15,703 nt of DNA from Clostridiales bacterium. GTDB taxonomy: Bacteria; Bacillota; Clostridia; Oscillospirales; Butyricicoccaceae. Below the pieces are notes generated by a model. It was not told where the DNA came from. It did not search any database and worked only from the letters and a program-made list of their open reading frames with translations. A program made the position numbers and the translations under genes. The stretch lies in NCBI GenBank assembly GCA_019418305.1, contig DYCA01000029.1:1470-17172 (forward strand), in the 5' to 3' direction. Shown here one piece after another: positions 12,695 to 15,703 of this stretch. Position 1 is the first letter of the stretch. Each line of letters opens with the position of its first letter.

Positions 12695-13168
12695 ATGGCA
12701 AAAGGCAAATATCAGGAATGGCTCACGCCGGACGGGATCACCCGTCTGGAGGCATGGGCGCGCGATGGGCTGACGGATGAACAGCTTGCCGCGAAGATCG
12801 GCATTACGGCGGCGACGCTGTACGATTGGAAAAACAAGTATCCTGAGATTTCCGAGGCCCTAAAAAGGGGCAAGGAGGTCGTGGACATCGAGGTCGAGAA
12901 CGCGCTGCTCAAGCGTGCGCTCGGCTATGAATACACGGAAGAGCGCGTCGAGGTGAGCAAGGAGAACGGGAAAAAGTCGGTCAAAACTACGCAGACGGTT
13001 AAGCACGTTCCGCCGGACGTGACCGCGCAGATCTTCTGGCTCAAGAACCGCCGCCCTGATCGGTGGCGGGACAAGCAGCAGCTCGAGCATTCGGGCAGCG
13101 TGGATGTCAACCCGCTTGCCGGTCTGACGACCGAGGAGCTGCGGAAGCTGGCGGGATCGGATGGTTGA
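12695..13168 (+). CDS. terS: Terminase small subunit
   Basis: A 157-residue DNA-recognition subunit of the packaging motor. The N-terminal helix-turn-helix (DEQLAAKIGITAATLYDWKN, about residues 29-48) is typical of small terminases, followed by an oligomerisation helix (SEALKRGKEVVDIEVENALL) and a C-terminal part with PPDVTAQIFWLKNRRPDRWR, a segment common to this family. It marks the phage packaging site for the large subunit. ATG 12695 has AAAGGAGGGTGAT upstream; the same frame is open from TTG 12638, but that would translate the terminator. It overlaps the large subunit by eight bases. Confidence 0.85.
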   Translation: MAKGKYQEWLTPDGITRLEAWARDGLTDEQLAAKIGITAATLYDWKNKYPEISEALKRGKEVVDIEVENALLKRALGYEYTEERVEVSKENGKKSVKTTQTVKHVPPDVTAQIFWLKNRRPDRWRDKQQLEHSGSVDVNPLAGLTTEELRKLAGSDG

Positions 13169-14552
13169 TCCGGCGATCCGGCGCGCGGCTCGGATGGAAC
13201 TTGCCCGGCGTGAATTCTGGTCGTACTGCAAGCTGATGGCGCCGGACTTCTACAGGGAGGATCGGCCGTACCTGAAGGAGCTTTGCACCCGCTTGCAGGC
13301 GTTCTGCGAGAGCGACCGCAAAGTGTTGGTTGTCAATATGCCGCCGCGTCATGGTAAGAGCCGCACGGCGGTTTTGCTGTCCCAGTGGCTGTTTGGACGC
13401 GACCCCAGCGAGCAGATCATGACCGGCAGTTACAACGAGACGCTGTCCACGACTTTCGCCCGCTCGGTGCGCGACGGGATTGCTGAGGAAGCGTTCGACC
13501 CGAACCGCACCGTGTTTTCGGATATTTTCCCGCACACCCGCATCAAATACGGTGAGGCGGCGGCAGGCAAGTGGGCGCTCGAAGGGCAGTATGCGAGCTA
13601 TCTGGCGACCTCTCCCGGCGGCACGGCAACCGGCTTCGGCGCCCGCAAGCTGATCATCGACGACCTGATCAAAAAGGCCGAGGAAGCGTTCAACGAGAAT
13701 ACGCTCGAAAAGCAGTGGCAGTGGTTTACCGACACCATGCTGTCGCGAACTGAGACCGGCTATAAAATCATCATCATTATGACCCGCTGGGCGACGAACG
13801 ACCTGGCAGGCCGCGCGCTGGCGCACTGGCCAGACGCGGAGCACATCACGATGAAGGCGCTGCAGGACGACGGCACGATGCTGTGCGACGCGGTGCTGAC
13901 CCGTGCGGACTATGACGACAAGGTGCGCACCATGTCCGAGGAGATCGCGTCCGCCAACTACCAGCAGGAGCCGATCGACCTCAAGGGCAGGCTGTACAGC
14001 AGCTTCAAGACCTACACCGATATTCCACGGGACGAAAACGGAAAGTCACTCTTTACCCGTATCAGCAATTACACGGACACCGCCGATCAGGGCAGCGATT
14101 TCCTGTGCTCGATTATCTACGGCGAGTACAACCACGAAGCCTATGTGCTGGACGTGTACTACACCAAGGCACCGATGGAGGTCACCGAGCCGGAGACGGC
14201 GCGGCGGCTTGCGGCGCACAGCTGTAACGTAGCCCGCATCGAGAGCAACAACGGCGGCCGTGGCTTTGCCCGCAATGTGAAGCGGGAGCTGCGGGCTCTG
14301 GGCACCAACCGCTGTCGCATCGAGTGGTTTCATCAAAGTGAAAACAAGATCGCACGGATCCTCACCAACGCAACGTGGGTGCAGGATCATATTTATTTTC
14401 CGGCAAACTGGCGCGACCGGTGGCCGGAATACGCAAAAGCAATGCAGTCCTACCAAAAAGAGGGCAAGAATGCGCATGACGACGCGCCCGACGCCACGAC
14501 CGGCATTGCAGAGCGCATGAATAAAAAGGGAGGTGTCAGCGTTTGGCGGTAA
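13161..14552 (+). CDS. terL: Terminase large subunit (ATPase-nuclease)
   Basis: A 463-residue packaging motor. The N-terminal ATPase has Walker A PPRHGKS at residues 61-67 and Walker B KLIIDD with Asp167-Asp168. A coupling motif-like IIIIMTRWATNDLAG follows. The C-terminal RNase H-like nuclease has YTDTADQGSD with Asp306, ARIESNNGGRGFARN, and a final acid cluster HDDAPDAT around 440-444, giving the expected three metal-binding acids. It cuts concatemeric DNA and pumps it into proheads through the portal encoded next. The start overlaps the small subunit and its ribosome binding site is weak, suggesting translational coupling. Length is normal for the family. Confidence 0.92.
   Translation: MVDPAIRRAARMELARREFWSYCKLMAPDFYREDRPYLKELCTRLQAFCESDRKVLVVNMPPRHGKSRTAVLLSQWLFGRDPSEQIMTGSYNETLSTTFARSVRDGIAEEAFDPNRTVFSDIFPHTRIKYGEAAAGKWALEGQYASYLATSPGGTATGFGARKLIIDDLIKKAEEAFNENTLEKQWQWFTDTMLSRTETGYKIIIIMTRWATNDLAGRALAHWPDAEHITMKALQDDGTMLCDAVLTRADYDDKVRTMSEEIASANYQQEPIDLKGRLYSSFKTYTDIPRDENGKSLFTRISNYTDTADQGSDFLCSIIYGEYNHEAYVLDVYYTKAPMEVTEPETARRLAAHSCNVARIESNNGGRGFARNVKRELRALGTNRCRIEWFHQSENKIARILTNATWVQDHIYFPANWRDRWPEYAKAMQSYQKEGKNAHDDAPDATTGIAERMNKKGGVSVWR
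14528..14535 (+). promoter_or_regulatory. Ribosome binding site that sets the portal TTG start
   Basis: GGGAGGTG lies about nine bases before TTG 14543, inside the end of the large terminase gene. No ATG in the portal frame lies near the start. Confidence 0.65.
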
Positions 14553-15703
14553 ACAGCCGGACTATTCGGCGCTTGCTGCAGGGCCACGGAACTTTTATCC
14601 GTAAGGCCGAAATCGCGCGCCGGTATTTTGTAAACCACAACAAAATCAAGGACGACAACAGCGTCGTGCAGCGTCAGACCGAAGCAGAAGCCGCGCTTGG
14701 CAACCCGCTGCGGCTGGCGGACAACCGCATTTCGCACAACTGGCATAACTTGCTGGTCACGCAGAAGGTCTCCTATGCGCTGTCCTATCCGCCGCTGTTC
14801 GATCTGGGCGATAAAGCTGTCAATCAGAGGGTGGCGGAGGTGCTGGGCGACCGGTACACGACCACGGCGATCCAGCTGGGCATCGACGCGAGCAATACCT
14901 CGGTCGGCTGGCTGCACTATTGGCGCGACCAGAGCGGCGCTTTCCGGTATCACGCGGTCGACCCAATCCAGATCGTACCCGTGTTTTCGGGAACTCTGGA
15001 CGGCGACCTGGTCGGTGTGCTGCGCTGTTACACGATGCTCGACCCGGAGGCCGGACAGCATGAGCATGTGTGCGAGTTCTGGGACGACACGCGCGTGCGG
15101 TTCTACCGACAGAACGCTGCGGGCAATTACGCCTACTTCGACTATCCGGATGTCGGGCAGGAGATGGTGCACGGTCTGGGCGCGGTGCCGTTTATCCCGT
15201 TCTGGAACAACCCGCAGCGCATGGGCGACCTACCGCTGTACCGGGATCTGATCGACGCCTATGACAAGGTCGTTTCCGGCTTTGCCAACGACATGGAGGA
15301 TGTGCAGGAGGTCATTTTTGTCATCCGAAACTATGGCGGCGAGGACAAGACCGAGGTCCTGAAGGATCTCCGGCAATCCAAAACGATCAAGGTCGAGGGC
15401 GACGGCGGCGTGGACACGATTCGCGCGGAAATTCCTTATGAGGCGCGCGGCGCGTTCCTTGAGCGCATCCGCCGGCAGATTTTCGTTTCCGGTATGGGCG
15501 TTGACCCGGATCCGGAGGCGTTCGGCGATTCGTCTGGCGTGGCGCTGCAGTTTCTGTACAGCTTGCTCGAACTCAAAGCGGGCATGATGGAGACACAGTT
15601 CCGGCCGGGTTTTGCCGAGCTGGTGCGTGCGATCTGTCGTGTGGAGGGACTGGCCGAGCCTAAGACCATTTTGCAGACTTGGACGCGTAACATGATTCGC
15701 AAC
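14543..15703 (+). CDS. Portal protein, SPP1 gp6-like (partial, runs off the window)
   Basis: An open frame of 387 codons with no stop before the window end. It begins LAVNSRTIRRLLQGHGTF (TTG start) and overlaps the large terminase by ten bases. Typical SPP1 gp6-like portal features are visible: a helical N-terminus (KAEIARRYFVNHNKIK), the NRISHNWHNLLVTQKVSYAL segment, a beta-rich wing region (about 110-215) including HAVDPIQIVPVF, the VPFIPFWNN strand followed by LYRDLIDAYDKVVSGFANDM, and the stem/crown part with SGVALQFLYSLLELKAGM. It would form the dodecameric DNA channel at one head vertex, docking the terminase. About the last fifth of the protein is missing, judging by the family's usual length. 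Confidence 0.88.
   Translation, partial: MAVNSRTIRRLLQGHGTFIRKAEIARRYFVNHNKIKDDNSVVQRQTEAEAALGNPLRLADNRISHNWHNLLVTQKVSYALSYPPLFDLGDKAVNQRVAEVLGDRYTTTAIQLGIDASNTSVGWLHYWRDQSGAFRYHAVDPIQIVPVFSGTLDGDLVGVLRCYTMLDPEAGQHEHVCEFWDDTRVRFYRQNAAGNYAYFDYPDVGQEMVHGLGAVPFIPFWNNPQRMGDLPLYRDLIDAYDKVVSGFANDMEDVQEVIFVIRNYGGEDKTEVLKDLRQSKTIKVEGDGGVDTIRAEIPYEARGAFLERIRRQIFVSGMGVDPDPEAFGDSSGVALQFLYSLLELKAGMMETQFRPGFAELVRAICRVEGLAEPKTILQTWTRNMIRN

Overview
The window looks like part of a temperate, siphovirus-like phage genome (prophage or free phage) from a GC-rich member of the Bacillota, most likely a gut clostridium of the Oscillospirales type. The evidence is strong AAGGAGG-type ribosome binding sites, tightly overlapping genes all on the + strand, GC-rich codon usage, and a gene set (Sak4-like ATPase, DUF669, helicase, primase, RusA, DUF1492, terminase, SPP1-type portal) known from phages of Gram-positive anaerobes. 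No integrase, repressor or attachment site lies in the window, so temperate life is an inference. The host assignment is by style only.

Region 1 (1-6685) is an early DNA-metabolism operon: an SMC/Rad50-like ATPase, a Sak4/RecA-like ATPase, a DUF669 protein, a superfamily 2 helicase and a large primase-helicase. Stops and starts overlap or abut, except for a spaced strong ribosome binding site before DUF669. Region 2 (6645-6937) is a dense cluster of twelve copies of the 7-mer GTGTCAA, in both orientations, ending in a perfect 38-bp palindrome. It is read here as the phage replication origin beside its primase. Region 3 (6976-9634) holds a RusA resolvase and small regulators: a sigma-70 region 4-like protein, a triple Myb/SANT-like protein and a small zinc protein. 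Region 4 (9635-10650) has a gene-poor stretch with a possible degraded ORF, then a coiled-coil protein and a DUF1492-type late regulator.

Region 5 (10650-11100) is the late-control region. It has 10-bp-spaced TGTCA repeats before an extended -10 with no good -35, a very odd class II tRNA-like element, an initiator-like tRNA-Met and a terminator. Region 6 (11106-12673) is an AT-rich 'moron' cassette with its own promoter and terminator. A near-consensus Gram-positive LexA box sits over the predicted transcription start of a two-gene unit: a 300-residue soluble protein and a four-helix membrane protein. Its layout recalls phage-exclusion pairs such as RexA/RexB. Region 7 (12695-15703) starts the head-packaging module: small and large terminase and a portal cut by the window end.

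The genes fit one plan. The early operon replicates DNA from the iteron origin, RusA resolves branches, the small regulators hand over to late genes, and terminase and portal package the DNA. The SOS-linked sensor/membrane pair and the two unusual tRNA-type elements are accessory cargo between the late promoter and the terminase, and are the most likely places for undescribed biology.
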